A model generated the notes under the pieces. It saw only the letters and a program-made list of their open reading frames with translations. It ran no database searches and had not been told where the DNA came from. Both the position numbers and the translations under genes were made by a program. A DNA stretch of 64,000 bases from Bacteroidales bacterium UBA4116 (GTDB taxonomy: Bacteria; Bacteroidota; Bacteroidia; Bacteroidales; Tannerellaceae): positions 67,554 through 131,553 of the forward strand of contig DFXE01000010.1 of assembly GCA_002381645.1 (NCBI GenBank), given 5' to 3'. Below are positions 16,836 to 24,970 of this stretch, piece after piece; position 1 is the stretch's first letter; every line of letters starts with the position of its first letter.

Positions 16836-18518
16836 TTATTTCTTTTTTAATTCATGATAATAATTACGCATAATACCGGCATTTTGTTCCATAGAAGTAA
16901 AGACTTCCATTAATACAGGTTTATCTGACCGGTAGTCGACAAATACGGGCATCTTTTCCTTCAACTCATTTTCATGGGTTACGGCAAGGTAGGTGAAACC
17001 CATCGTTTCCGCCCAGCCTTTGGCGCTGGTATGGTGTGAGGCGGCAATATGATTCTCAAGCGCCCCGGATTTATTCAGTCCGGGAAGCGCGTAGAATATT
17101 TCGCCCCCGCCGTTATTATTTAAAAGGATCCGTAGTTTGTTGTTTATCTTATGATTCCAAAGCCCGTTCATATCATAAAAGAAGGCCAGGTCGCCTGTAA
17201 GCAGAAAGGTAAGTTTACCGCTTACCGAAGCATACCCTACGGCAGTGGATACGCATCCGTCTATGCCGCTTGTGCCCCTGTTGCAATAAACGCTGATCCC
17301 CTTCTTCAAAGGGAATAGTTGTGCAATGCGTACACTTGAACTGTTTGCCAGGTGTATGGCGGAATCGGCCGGTAACATTTTCATCCATTCCTGTACGGCA
17401 AGCATATCCGAAAATGCGGGGTCGGCAGGAACAGGAAGTTGGGCCAAAGCATTGCCCCATAAAGAAGCGTATGGTTTGCTGTTACGATAGTTTTCGCAGG
17501 ATGCAAGATACTCGAAAAACGGCAAAGCATCTGTTTCTATACAATGAGTAAGGCATTGATATAAATCCGTTATTTCGCCCGAGGGTGATATATGCCAGTG
17601 CTCTTGCGGAGGATGATTACGAATAAATTGCTTTATGCGTTTGGATACGATATGTCCGCCATACGTGATGATCAGGTCGGGTACAAAAGCGTCTTTTTCT
17701 TCGTTGGATAAAGTGTATAAAAACGCATCGAAATTACGGATAATAAAAGGTGACTGTATGTTGGAAAGATGTTCGGCAAGGATAATGCAGTCCTGTTCTT
17801 CGGCTAATTCTTCCAATGCTTTGGTTAAACGGCCGGTTTCATAACTTAACTGCCCGATGATAACCATTCTTTTTTTATGATCCAGGAAACGCTCGCCGAA
17901 GCAGTTTTCTTCCATTATATCCTCGTCTGATCCTTTTCTTTCGCAGATACGTTCAATCTTTCTGGCCGGTGGCAAGTCGGGCACAGTATATTCAAATAGG
18001 GGTTCGGATAAAGGGATATTGATGTGTACGGGACCTTTCCGATGATGATCCAGTTCTAAAACGGCTTCGTTTATCAGCCGGTTGCAGTACCATTCGTCTT
18101 CGTTAGAGAGAACTTCGGGCAACTGAACGGATTTTTTGACCAGTGTATTGAATATGCCCGGTTGCGGTATGGTCTGCCCGTCCATTTGACTGATCCATCC
18201 GGCCGGTCGGTCTGCCGTTATGACAAGCAGGGGCAATTCCTGATAGTATGCTTCGGCAACTGCGGAACCGAGATTAAGTACGGCTGTTCCGGAAGTACAG
18301 CATACGGCTACCGGCTGAAGAGTGTGCATGATGATACCTATGGCATAAAATCCCGCGCTGCGTTCGTCGACTACGGTATGGCAGGTAAAGAAAGGGTCGT
18401 TTGCCAGGGAGTGGGTCACAGGCGAATTGCGGGAACCGGGCGATAATACGATCCGGTTGATGCCGGAAGCTTTAAGCAAACCGACAAGCTGCAAGACATT
18501 TTTCTTATTTGAATACAT
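16836..18518 (-). CDS. menD: SEPHCHC synthase (MenD)
   Basis: 560 residues from the ATG at 18518 (MYSNKKNVLQLVGLLKASGI); an in-frame ATG at 18530 is an alternative, and both overlap the end of menF. A thiamine-diphosphate enzyme that joins isochorismate and 2-oxoglutarate-derived succinic semialdehyde. The N-terminal domain has RIVLSPGSRNSPVTHSL and TSGTAVLNLGSAVAEAYYQE with the catalytic Glu. The C-terminal ThDP-binding motif runs from GDLAFFYDMNGLWN to LLNNNGGGEIF. Length is normal for MenD. Third gene of the men operon. Confidence 0.95.
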   Translation of the reverse strand: MYSNKKNVLQLVGLLKASGINRIVLSPGSRNSPVTHSLANDPFFTCHTVVDERSAGFYAIGIIMHTLQPVAVCCTSGTAVLNLGSAVAEAYYQELPLLVITADRPAGWISQMDGQTIPQPGIFNTLVKKSVQLPEVLSNEDEWYCNRLINEAVLELDHHRKGPVHINIPLSEPLFEYTVPDLPPARKIERICERKGSDEDIMEENCFGERFLDHKKRMVIIGQLSYETGRLTKALEELAEEQDCIILAEHLSNIQSPFIIRNFDAFLYTLSNEEKDAFVPDLIITYGGHIVSKRIKQFIRNHPPQEHWHISPSGEITDLYQCLTHCIETDALPFFEYLASCENYRNSKPYASLWGNALAQLPVPADPAFSDMLAVQEWMKMLPADSAIHLANSSSVRIAQLFPLKKGISVYCNRGTSGIDGCVSTAVGYASVSGKLTFLLTGDLAFFYDMNGLWNHKINNKLRILLNNNGGGEIFYALPGLNKSGALENHIAASHHTSAKGWAETMGFTYLAVTHENELKEKMPVFVDYRSDKPVLMEVFTSMEQNAGIMRNYYHELKKK

Positions 18519-19611
18519 AATTGCGTGCATTTGTGAGGAATAGCATTGTTTTTAATTTATCTTCCGTTTCATTCCATTCCTGTTCTAAAACGGATGAAGG
18601 TAATAATCCGCCACCGGCAAAAAGGGTAAACGAATCGCTAAGTATGTTCATGCAACGCAGGTTAACATAGAGGTCGTTTCTGCCTTCAGGATCCAGCCAG
18701 CCTACAAACCCGGAGTAATACCGGCGGTTATATCCTTCATTCTCGGAAATAAACCGGTAGGCTTCTTCCTTGGGTAATCCGCAAACAGCCGGGGTAGGAT
18801 GGAGAAGTTCCAGGACGTTCCCCAATTGTAAGGTTTGGGGCAGTGCGAAATGGAAATCGCTCCGTAAATGGGCCAATTCGGCAGCACGTACGGTATATGG
18901 ACCTTTTTCTACGGGATGAATATCAAAAGATTGTAATTGTGTACGGATATAATAGGAGACAAGCATTTGTTCGATAAGATTCTTGTCGTCCCAGCTTTTG
19001 GGAAGCTCTCCGTCAACGAGCGGTTGTGTACCTGCAATGGCTACCGTGTTCCAGACGTTGCCTTCTCCCGACAACAGCATTTCCGGCGTACTGCCCAGCC
19101 AGGTACCGGCTTGCGGAGAATGACACAGGTATACGTAAGACCGTATATATCTTTGACAGGCAAGGAGAAATGCCTGTGCCGGAGAAAAATCCTTTTCTTT
19201 TCCGACAGTGATGCTCCGCGACAAAACTAACTTTTTGAATCTTTTTTCTTTTACCGGAGCGATGAACGTATGGAAGCGATGATTGTAATCTTTTTTCAAA
19301 CCCGGGTTGTCGGGAAAATCTTTTTTGTAATCCGGCTGAATTCCGTTCCAGTCGAATAAGTTATTATGCAGGCGTATCTCTTCAATACGGGAAGGTTTAA
19401 CCACCACAATAGGACATGAACCGGTTATTTGAAACGGAGCCATAACAAATCCGCTTTGTCCGTTTAACTCTTTTATATCGTTGAATAAAAGTGTATCTCC
19501 GGTATCCTGAACCAAAAGGCGGCAGGTTTCTTCTCCCGGAATCCTGTATACGGCAAAACTCCGGTTTTCGTTTATGTATGAGTCTAACGTATGTAGGTCG
19601 CCCGGACTCAT
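18505..19611 (-). CDS. menF: Isochorismate synthase (MenF)
   Basis: 368 residues from the ATG at 19611, which overlaps the preceding stop as ATGA. A longer frame reaching 19689 would overlap the previous gene by 80 bp and is less likely. Chorismate-binding fold: KKLVLSRSITV, TWLGSTPEMLLSG, NTVAIAGTQP, HLRSDFHFAL, LHPTPAVCGLPKEEAYRFI and YYSGFVGWLD are standard isochorismate synthase motifs. It commits chorismate to menaquinone. A siderophore-type isochorismate synthase is conceivable by fold, but the men neighbours settle it. Confidence 0.95.
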   Translation of the reverse strand: MSPGDLHTLDSYINENRSFAVYRIPGEETCRLLVQDTGDTLLFNDIKELNGQSGFVMAPFQITGSCPIVVVKPSRIEEIRLHNNLFDWNGIQPDYKKDFPDNPGLKKDYNHRFHTFIAPVKEKRFKKLVLSRSITVGKEKDFSPAQAFLLACQRYIRSYVYLCHSPQAGTWLGSTPEMLLSGEGNVWNTVAIAGTQPLVDGELPKSWDDKNLIEQMLVSYYIRTQLQSFDIHPVEKGPYTVRAAELAHLRSDFHFALPQTLQLGNVLELLHPTPAVCGLPKEEAYRFISENEGYNRRYYSGFVGWLDPEGRNDLYVNLRCMNILSDSFTLFAGGGLLPSSVLEQEWNETEDKLKTMLFLTNARNYVFK

Positions 19612-20840
19612 CTTTTTTTCAGGACACTGTTGACAACACGTATAGAGGATACCAGTTTCCCTGTCGACGTGAATACGTCTACATTCCATACGTGCGAAGA
19701 ACGTCCTTTATGGATAATCGTTCCGACAGCCCTTACCGTGTCGCCTTCTTTGGCTGACGACATATGGTTTCCGCTTACCTGCATACCGACTATTATTTCA
19801 TCAGGTTGGCAAAGAACCATCGATCCCAATCCGGCTACCGTTTCCGCAAGCGCGAGTGTTGCGCCTCCGTGTAAGATGCCGAAAGGCTGACGGGTGCGGA
19901 CGTCTACCGGCATCGTAGCCTCTACCCGGTCTTCGGAGGCATAGGTATATTCAATACCGAGATTTCCCATTAACGCATGACGGGCACGGGCATTTAATTC
20001 TTTTAAGGGCACATCCGCCGGACGTATTTTTGCAATGATATGTTCTTCAATGGCTCTCGCTACACCGTCTTCTTCATTAGTTGCAGTTGTAAAGTCGGTA
20101 CATCTTTTTACGGATTCCACGGCATTGCCCATGGCAATACCTAATCCTGCAGTCTGGATCATGGTAATATCGCATACACCGTCGCCGATAGCGATCATCT
20201 CCTCCGGTTTAATCGATAGTTTATCCATTAATACCGCTAAGGTATCTGCTTTATTGATGGACGGCGGAACTACCTCAAGAAAATAGGTTTCCGAACGGAA
20301 TACGTCCAATGCGCCGTCGAGCCTTCTTTTCCAATGTTTTTCCAAACCTACCAATGCATCTTCATCATCGCTTACAAGCATGCATTTACACGGAGAAAAG
20401 TGTATCGAACCAGCAAAGTCTTTTACTTCTTTTACCTGCATTTTGTTTCTTTCCGCTTCTTCCTGTACATGCTTATCCGCTGCATTGTTGGTCAGGATCG
20501 TATCCTGGTGATACGTCAGGATGGTAAAATTATTTTTATTGGCTTTCTTTTCCAGATAGGGAATAAGCTCAGGATTGATACGGCGTTCGAACAAGAGTTC
20601 GTTTGTTGCCATATTAAAGATTTGTCCACCGTTGTAAGAAAGGATATAACCGTTATACTTGTCTAGTTCCAGAATTTCGGCAACAGGACGTAATCCATGT
20701 GTCGACCTGCCCGAAGCTAATACGATTTGCAGACCCATTTGTTGAACTTTCAAAAGGGTGGCCAGCGTAGCCGGGGTTATTTCTTTTTTATTATTCAGTA
20801 ATGTTCCGTCTACATCAAGAACCAGTAACTTATACTTCAT
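19608..20840 (-). CDS. HAD phosphatase-hotdog thioesterase fusion at head of men operon
   Basis: 410 residues. Residues 1-~270 are a Cof-type HAD hydrolase: motif I LLVLDVDGTLL with two Asp, motif II VLASGR, and motif IV GDGVCDITMIQTAGLGIAMGNA. Residues ~280-410 are a PaaI/MenI-like hotdog thioesterase with FGILHGGATLALAETVAGLG, whose acidic residue acts in thioester hydrolysis. Being the first gene of the men operon, the hotdog half is the best candidate for the DHNA-CoA thioesterase step (MenI). The substrate of the phosphatase half is unknown; it could remove FMN, a sugar phosphate or a phosphorylated intermediate. The stop overlaps the menF start by 4 bp. Confidence 0.88.
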   Translation of the reverse strand: MKYKLLVLDVDGTLLNNKKEITPATLATLLKVQQMGLQIVLASGRSTHGLRPVAEILELDKYNGYILSYNGGQIFNMATNELLFERRINPELIPYLEKKANKNNFTILTYHQDTILTNNAADKHVQEEAERNKMQVKEVKDFAGSIHFSPCKCMLVSDDEDALVGLEKHWKRRLDGALDVFRSETYFLEVVPPSINKADTLAVLMDKLSIKPEEMIAIGDGVCDITMIQTAGLGIAMGNAVESVKRCTDFTTATNEEDGVARAIEEHIIAKIRPADVPLKELNARARHALMGNLGIEYTYASEDRVEATMPVDVRTRQPFGILHGGATLALAETVAGLGSMVLCQPDEIIVGMQVSGNHMSSAKEGDTVRAVGTIIHKGRSSHVWNVDVFTSTGKLVSSIRVVNSVLKKR

Positions 20841-20867
20841 GGTCTTTACCGTTTATATATTAGGTTG

Positions 20868-20875
20868 CAAATGTA
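20868..20875 (-). promoter_or_regulatory. Putative -7 element (TACATTTG) of the men operon
   Basis: Fits TAnnTTTG on the minus strand, 28 bp upstream of the ATG at 20840 and immediately downstream of the helicase stop. No matching -33 TTTG was found at normal spacing. It suggests that the men genes have their own start rather than depending on helicase read-through. Confidence 0.4.
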
Positions 20876-20878
20876 CGA

Positions 20879-22792
20879 TTATTTTTGCTCAACAGGGATA
20901 ATCCGTCCGTGTTTCCTTACGTATTGGAAGAACTCCCTGTAAAAAGTATGATGGGACAGGGTTGAGGAATCGCCTATAATTATCAGTTTCATTTTAGCCC
21001 TTGTAATAGCAACATTCATACGTCTTAAATCATGTAGGAAACCTATTTGTCCTTTCTCGTTTGCCCTTACAAGGCTGATGAGTATCACATCCCGTTCCTG
21101 CCCCTGGAATCCGTCGACCGTATGAACAGTTATTTGTTTCCTGAGTTGCTTGAAAAAGGCATCCCGTCGAATAAGCCTGCGTAAATACTGTACTTGTGCC
21201 CGGTAAGGTGAAATCAACCCGAAATCTATTTTTTCATCCAGTATACGGGCTTTACCTATCTTATTGATGTATTCCTTCAACTGATGTGTCAACAGGACGG
21301 CTTCGGATATGTTGATCCGGCTTGAACTTTCTGCGGGCTGGTCTTCATTGAAATCGCAACCAGATGTATCGTACCATATCAGCGGCGTATCAAGTGAAAG
21401 GATTCCGCGGTCTTTTACCTCAGGGGCTGCTTCTAATTCATTATGATAAAACCAGCGTGAAGGAAATCCCATAATATCATGGTGCATACGATACTGGGTT
21501 TTTAATAGGGATACCGTATTGTTTTTGGATGATACTATTTTTTGCATCAACGTCCGGTCTAACCCGCCTTTTATTGCTTCCGGCGTTTTTACAGTCGGGG
21601 GAAGCTGGCAGTGGTCGCCGGCAAGGACAACGCGGTCTGTTTTACTAATCGCGATCCAGCAGGCCGCTTCCAGCGCCTGTGCTGCTTCGTCGATAAATAA
21701 GGAAGTGAAACGGCGGTTGTTCAGGACTTTATTGGCCGAGCCCACGAGTGTGCATGCGATAACGCGTGATTCGTCGAACAGGTCCGTATCGATTTTAAGC
21801 TCCAGTTCGGTAGCGCGGAAACGTAATTTAGATAACCGGTTGCGTATGGTATCTTTTTCATCCCTGTTTCTATTTTTGGAAGAAGATTGTATTTCCCTGA
21901 TTGTTTTCCTTATTTTCCATAACTCCGGATAGTCGGCGTGCGCTTCGAACCTTTTCTCGTAGGTAAAAGAAAGCATTTTATCGTTTACCCGGGTGGGATT
22001 GCCAATCCGCAGGACGGGGATGCCCCTGTCGGTCAACTTTTCGGCTATCCAGTCTACTGCTGTATTGCTTTGTGCGCAGACCATTACCTGGTTCTCCCGG
22101 TGAAGCGTTTCATATATCGCCTCTACCAGAGTAGTGGTTTTGCCTGTGCCGGGAGGTCCGTGGATAATATAAATGTCGCGGGCCGACAATACGTTGTTTA
22201 TAGCGGACTCCTGCGATGGGTTAAGCCATGGAAACCGGATGGGATACAATTCGCGGAACCCGGCGGGCGTACTGCCTTTCAATATTTCACGCAGAACGGC
22301 CAGGCGGCTCTCTTTGGCGTGCATGACATCGGTTAATGCTGTAAACATGGTTTTGTAACTCGTTTCGTCGAAATATAATTGTACGCCGATTTCTTTTGTT
22401 TGCTGGAAATCGGGAAGTACAACAGGAGAGGGGAGGGCCGCTACCATGCGGTCGTCTTGCACATAACTGATTACAGCCGTAAAGTTGAGGTAATGAAATG
22501 TGCCGTCTGCATCGTATGTAAAGAAACGGACGGGACGACCGTGTTCAAAAGAATGTTCGATTTCCTTGTCCGCTTTTCTGTTTATTTCGATCACGAGCTG
22601 ATTCAACGAGTTGTAATAGCTTTTTCCGGCTTGTACAGGAAACCAGCAAAATCCCTGTTGAATCTTTCTCCACATGCCTTCGCGTTCGGTTTGCTGTTTA
22701 TATGTGTCCTTTTCAAATTGATATTCTTTTTGAAGAAGGTCATATTGAAGTTGCAAATCAATAAGTGAAGGTATTGATTTATTTGTACTCAT
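20879..22792 (-). CDS. SF1 (Upf1/IGHMBP2-like) DNA/RNA helicase
   Basis: 637 residues. N-terminal ~190 residues contain the beta-barrel/stalk typical of SMUBP2-like helicases. Helicase motifs in order: I GPPGTGKTTT, Ia CAQSNTAVD, II FIDEAAQALE, III LAGDHCQLPPT, IV TQYRMH, V HTVDGFQGQERDVI, VI VAITRAKMKL. It would unwind nucleic acid in the 5'-3' direction in the cytoplasm; the bacterial role of this family is poorly defined. No nuclease domain is fused. It lies 38 bp upstream of the men operon on the same strand and is divergent from the UPF0597 gene. Confidence 0.93.
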   Translation of the reverse strand: MSTNKSIPSLIDLQLQYDLLQKEYQFEKDTYKQQTEREGMWRKIQQGFCWFPVQAGKSYYNSLNQLVIEINRKADKEIEHSFEHGRPVRFFTYDADGTFHYLNFTAVISYVQDDRMVAALPSPVVLPDFQQTKEIGVQLYFDETSYKTMFTALTDVMHAKESRLAVLREILKGSTPAGFRELYPIRFPWLNPSQESAINNVLSARDIYIIHGPPGTGKTTTLVEAIYETLHRENQVMVCAQSNTAVDWIAEKLTDRGIPVLRIGNPTRVNDKMLSFTYEKRFEAHADYPELWKIRKTIREIQSSSKNRNRDEKDTIRNRLSKLRFRATELELKIDTDLFDESRVIACTLVGSANKVLNNRRFTSLFIDEAAQALEAACWIAISKTDRVVLAGDHCQLPPTVKTPEAIKGGLDRTLMQKIVSSKNNTVSLLKTQYRMHHDIMGFPSRWFYHNELEAAPEVKDRGILSLDTPLIWYDTSGCDFNEDQPAESSSRINISEAVLLTHQLKEYINKIGKARILDEKIDFGLISPYRAQVQYLRRLIRRDAFFKQLRKQITVHTVDGFQGQERDVILISLVRANEKGQIGFLHDLRRMNVAITRAKMKLIIIGDSSTLSHHTFYREFFQYVRKHGRIIPVEQK

Positions 22793-22810
22793 TCATTGTT
22801 AATCTTATTA

Positions 22811-22818
22811 CAAAGATA
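22811..22818 (-). promoter_or_regulatory. Putative -7 element (TATCTTTG) of the helicase gene
   Basis: TAnnTTTG on the minus strand, 18 bp upstream of the ATG at 22792, in the divergent gap with the UPF0597 gene. The -33 box is not clear. Confidence 0.4.
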
Positions 22819-22894
22819 CAAAGAAAAGCAGCCTTTTGTGTCTGCATCATCAAAGAGTTTGCGACATCTGATACCAAGATGGTTATAAATGCAT

Positions 22895-22902
22895 TATATT
22901 TG
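22895..22902 (+). promoter_or_regulatory. Putative -7 element (TATATTTG) of the UPF0597 gene
   Basis: TAnnTTTG on the plus strand, 34 bp upstream of the ATG at 22937. It pairs with the divergent helicase element; no -33 box at good spacing. Confidence 0.4.
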
Positions 22903-22936
22903 CAGTGTCTATACCATAAACGCAAACGTCATACAC

Positions 22937-24229
22937 ATGAAAAACACAACCAAATCACAAATCTTTTCTCTTATCAGACAGGAGATTCTTCCTGCCATAG
23001 GGTGTACGGAGCCTGTAGCTGTTGCATTGGCTGCGTCCAAAGCTGCGGAAACATTGGGAACTGTTCCTGAGAAAATAGAAGTATTCCTAAGTGCTAATGT
23101 GTTGAAAAATGCAATGGGAGTTGGGATACCCGGAACAAATATGGTTGGTCTGCCGATTGCGATTGCTCTGGGAAGCCTTATCGGTAAACCGGAGTATGGA
23201 TTGGAAGTGCTGCGCGACCTTACAGCGGAAGCTCTTGAAAAGGGAAAAGGTATGATTGCGGATAAACGTATCCGGATAGCGTTAAAAGAGAATGTCGATA
23301 AATTGTATATTGAAGTGGTAAGTTCGGCAGGCAGTGATACGGCAAAAGCTATTATCTGCCGTGAACATACCCGATTTATTTATGTGGAAAAGAATGGTGT
23401 GCCCCTGGTCGATCTGTGTGATGATAAGCAGGAAAGCAATACGCCATGTGAAGCGGATGATTTACAGCTATCGTTTGATCTTGTATATGAATTTTCAACG
23501 GAAATGCCTTTGGATGAGATCCGTTTTATTAAGGAAACGGGAGAGGTCAATAAACAAGCGTCGCTGGAGTCGATGAAAGGTAAATACGGGCATACGGTAG
23601 GTAAAACAATCTCGGGAGAAATCGGTAGAAAATATATGGGAGATTCTCCTTATACCCATATGCTTATTATGACGTCGGCTGCTTGTGATGCTCGTATGGA
23701 CGGGGCTATGATACCTGTGATGAGTAATTCGGGAAGCGGAAACCAGGGTATCGCCGCAACGCTTCCGGTGTTATCCTTTGCCGAAGATATTCGCGCATCT
23801 GAAGAGGAATTGATACGCGCTTTAATGTTGAGCAACCTGATGGTTATCTATATAAAGCAAAGCTTAGGGAGACTATCGGCTCTTTGCGGTTGTGTAGTGG
23901 CGGCAACCGGTGCCAGTAGTGGCATTACCTACCTGATGGGTGGTAACAAAAAACAGATTGGTTTTGCCATTAAGAATATGATCGGCAATATAACCGGAAT
24001 GATATGCGACGGCGCAAAACCCAGTTGCGCGATGAAAGTGGCCAGTGGTGTTTCCACAGCCATGCTTTCCGCAATGATGGCTATGGAAGACAAAGTGGTC
24101 ACCTGCGTAGAGGGAATTATCGATAACGATGTGGATCAAACGATACGGAACTTAACGTCTATCGGCTCCAAAGGTATGGAGTCGACCGATAAGATGGTGC
24201 TTGATATTATGACGGGAAAATCCCTTTAA
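22937..24229 (+). CDS. UPF0597 / L-cysteine desulfidase-like (serine dehydratase alpha fold)
   Basis: 430 residues from the ATG at 22937 (MKNTTKSQIF); a 16-codon upstream extension to 22889 covers the promoter element and is rejected. Family signatures are IGCTEPVAVALAASKA, TMTSAACDA-like segment MLIMTSAACDARMDGAM, GSGNQGIAATLP, LCGCVVAATGASSGITYLMGG and ICDGAKPSCAMKVASG. The conserved Cys residues probably hold a [4Fe-4S] cluster, as in iron-sulfur serine dehydratases and the CyuA/CdsB cysteine desulfidases. The likely reaction is breakdown of L-cysteine (or L-serine) to pyruvate and ammonia with release of sulfide. Substrate choice cannot be settled from sequence. It stands alone; its stop overlaps the convergent ABM gene. 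Confidence 0.88.
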   Translation: MKNTTKSQIFSLIRQEILPAIGCTEPVAVALAASKAAETLGTVPEKIEVFLSANVLKNAMGVGIPGTNMVGLPIAIALGSLIGKPEYGLEVLRDLTAEALEKGKGMIADKRIRIALKENVDKLYIEVVSSAGSDTAKAIICREHTRFIYVEKNGVPLVDLCDDKQESNTPCEADDLQLSFDLVYEFSTEMPLDEIRFIKETGEVNKQASLESMKGKYGHTVGKTISGEIGRKYMGDSPYTHMLIMTSAACDARMDGAMIPVMSNSGSGNQGIAATLPVLSFAEDIRASEEELIRALMLSNLMVIYIKQSLGRLSALCGCVVAATGASSGITYLMGGNKKQIGFAIKNMIGNITGMICDGAKPSCAMKVASGVSTAMLSAMMAMEDKVVTCVEGIIDNDVDQTIRNLTSIGSKGMESTDKMVLDIMTGKSL

Positions 24230-24642
24230 TTAACGTTCGGACAAACATATATTTCAGCATTACGGCCCTGGAAACCGGGTTCGCCCGTATTTTTGATTTC
24301 CTGAAGATGCTGTTTTAAATGTTCTGTTTCCATATGCTTCAGGTGTTCGCCTTTATTTTTCCAGGTTTCAACAATAATAAACTCCGTACTGTCTGAATAC
24401 GATTGGTACATTCTGTAATCTACACATCCCGGTTCCTGTAAGGTACCTACCCTGCATTTTTCAAACGATTCTTTAAATGCGGCTACATGCTCGGGTTTAA
24501 TTTTACGTGTCAGATTCATCACATATTCCATTGACTCTTTACCTGATTCGCAGGAAACATTTTCATTTTTCTGACCGGAAGGTGCACTACAGCCGGATAA
24601 GATCACAGCGATAAACAATAAAGTAGCAGATAATTTTTTCAT
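24226..24642 (-). CDS. ABM-domain (YgiN-like) lipoprotein
   Basis: 138 residues from the ATG at 24642 (MKKLSATLLFIAVILSGCSA), a typical lipoprotein signal; a frame reaching 24690 adds only upstream sequence. The mature domain (~40-138) is an antibiotic-biosynthesis-monooxygenase/quinol monooxygenase ferredoxin-like fold: RVGTLQEPGCVDYRMYQSYS, EFIIVETWKNKGEHLKHMET. Such proteins are usually cytoplasmic; an exported, lipid-anchored version is a Bacteroidetes variant. The function is unknown. A CAAATGTA at 24678-24685 gives a minus-strand -7 element TACATTTG upstream. Its stop overlaps the convergent UPF0597 gene by 4 bp. Confidence 0.8.
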   Translation of the reverse strand: MKKLSATLLFIAVILSGCSAPSGQKNENVSCESGKESMEYVMNLTRKIKPEHVAAFKESFEKCRVGTLQEPGCVDYRMYQSYSDSTEFIIVETWKNKGEHLKHMETEHLKQHLQEIKNTGEPGFQGRNAEIYVCPNVN

Positions 24643-24677
24643 GATAAATAATAAATAAAGATTATATAATGAGAGGG

Positions 24678-24685
24678 CAAATGTA
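24678..24685 (-). promoter_or_regulatory. Putative -7 element (TACATTTG) of the ABM lipoprotein
   Basis: TAnnTTTG on the minus strand, 36 bp upstream of the ATG at 24642. No convincing -33. Confidence 0.35.
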
Positions 24686-24746
24686 AACATTTTTTAAAAA
24701 GTGATTGTTATTATTATATAGCATTATACTAATAACAATTGATCTT

Positions 24747-24938
24747 ATGGAAACAAAAACGAATGAACAACCTATGGTTGAATTAAAAGCAGTCCCGAAC
24801 GGTCCTTTACTGGTAAAAGGGCAGGTTAAAATAATAAACGATGCAGGGGAGGAAATGGTGATGGATAAAACCGCTATTTGCAGATGCGGACTTACTCAGC
24901 ATCAACCTTTCTGCGACGGTTCACATTTAAAAGTATAA
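24747..24938 (+). CDS. CDGSH iron-sulfur domain protein
   Basis: 63 residues from the ATG at 24747 (METKTNEQPMVE). The C-terminal motif CRCGLTQHQPFCDGSH fits the CDGSH signature with three Cys and one His ligating a redox-active [2Fe-2S] cluster, as in mitoNEET-like proteins. Upstream is the MelC-like beta segment GPLLVKGQVKI seen in bacterial one-motif members. Probably a small cytoplasmic electron-transfer or cluster-transfer protein. It is monocistronic and ends at a bidirectional hairpin shared with mltF. Confidence 0.9.
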   Translation: METKTNEQPMVELKAVPNGPLLVKGQVKIINDAGEEMVMDKTAICRCGLTQHQPFCDGSHLKV

Positions 24939-24947
24939 AAACTTATA

Positions 24948-24970
24948 AGAGACGTATCAATTACGTCTCT
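24948..24970. terminator. Bidirectional terminator between CDGSH gene and mltF
   Basis: AGAGACGTA (24948-24956) pairs with TACGTCTCT (24962-24970) around a 5-nt loop. A T-rich run follows on the plus strand. The stem overlaps the last bases of the mltF stop. Confidence 0.75.

Noticed and set aside
24226..24690. Longer start of the ABM lipoprotein
   Set aside because: The extra N-terminal residues precede a perfect lipoprotein signal starting at 24642.
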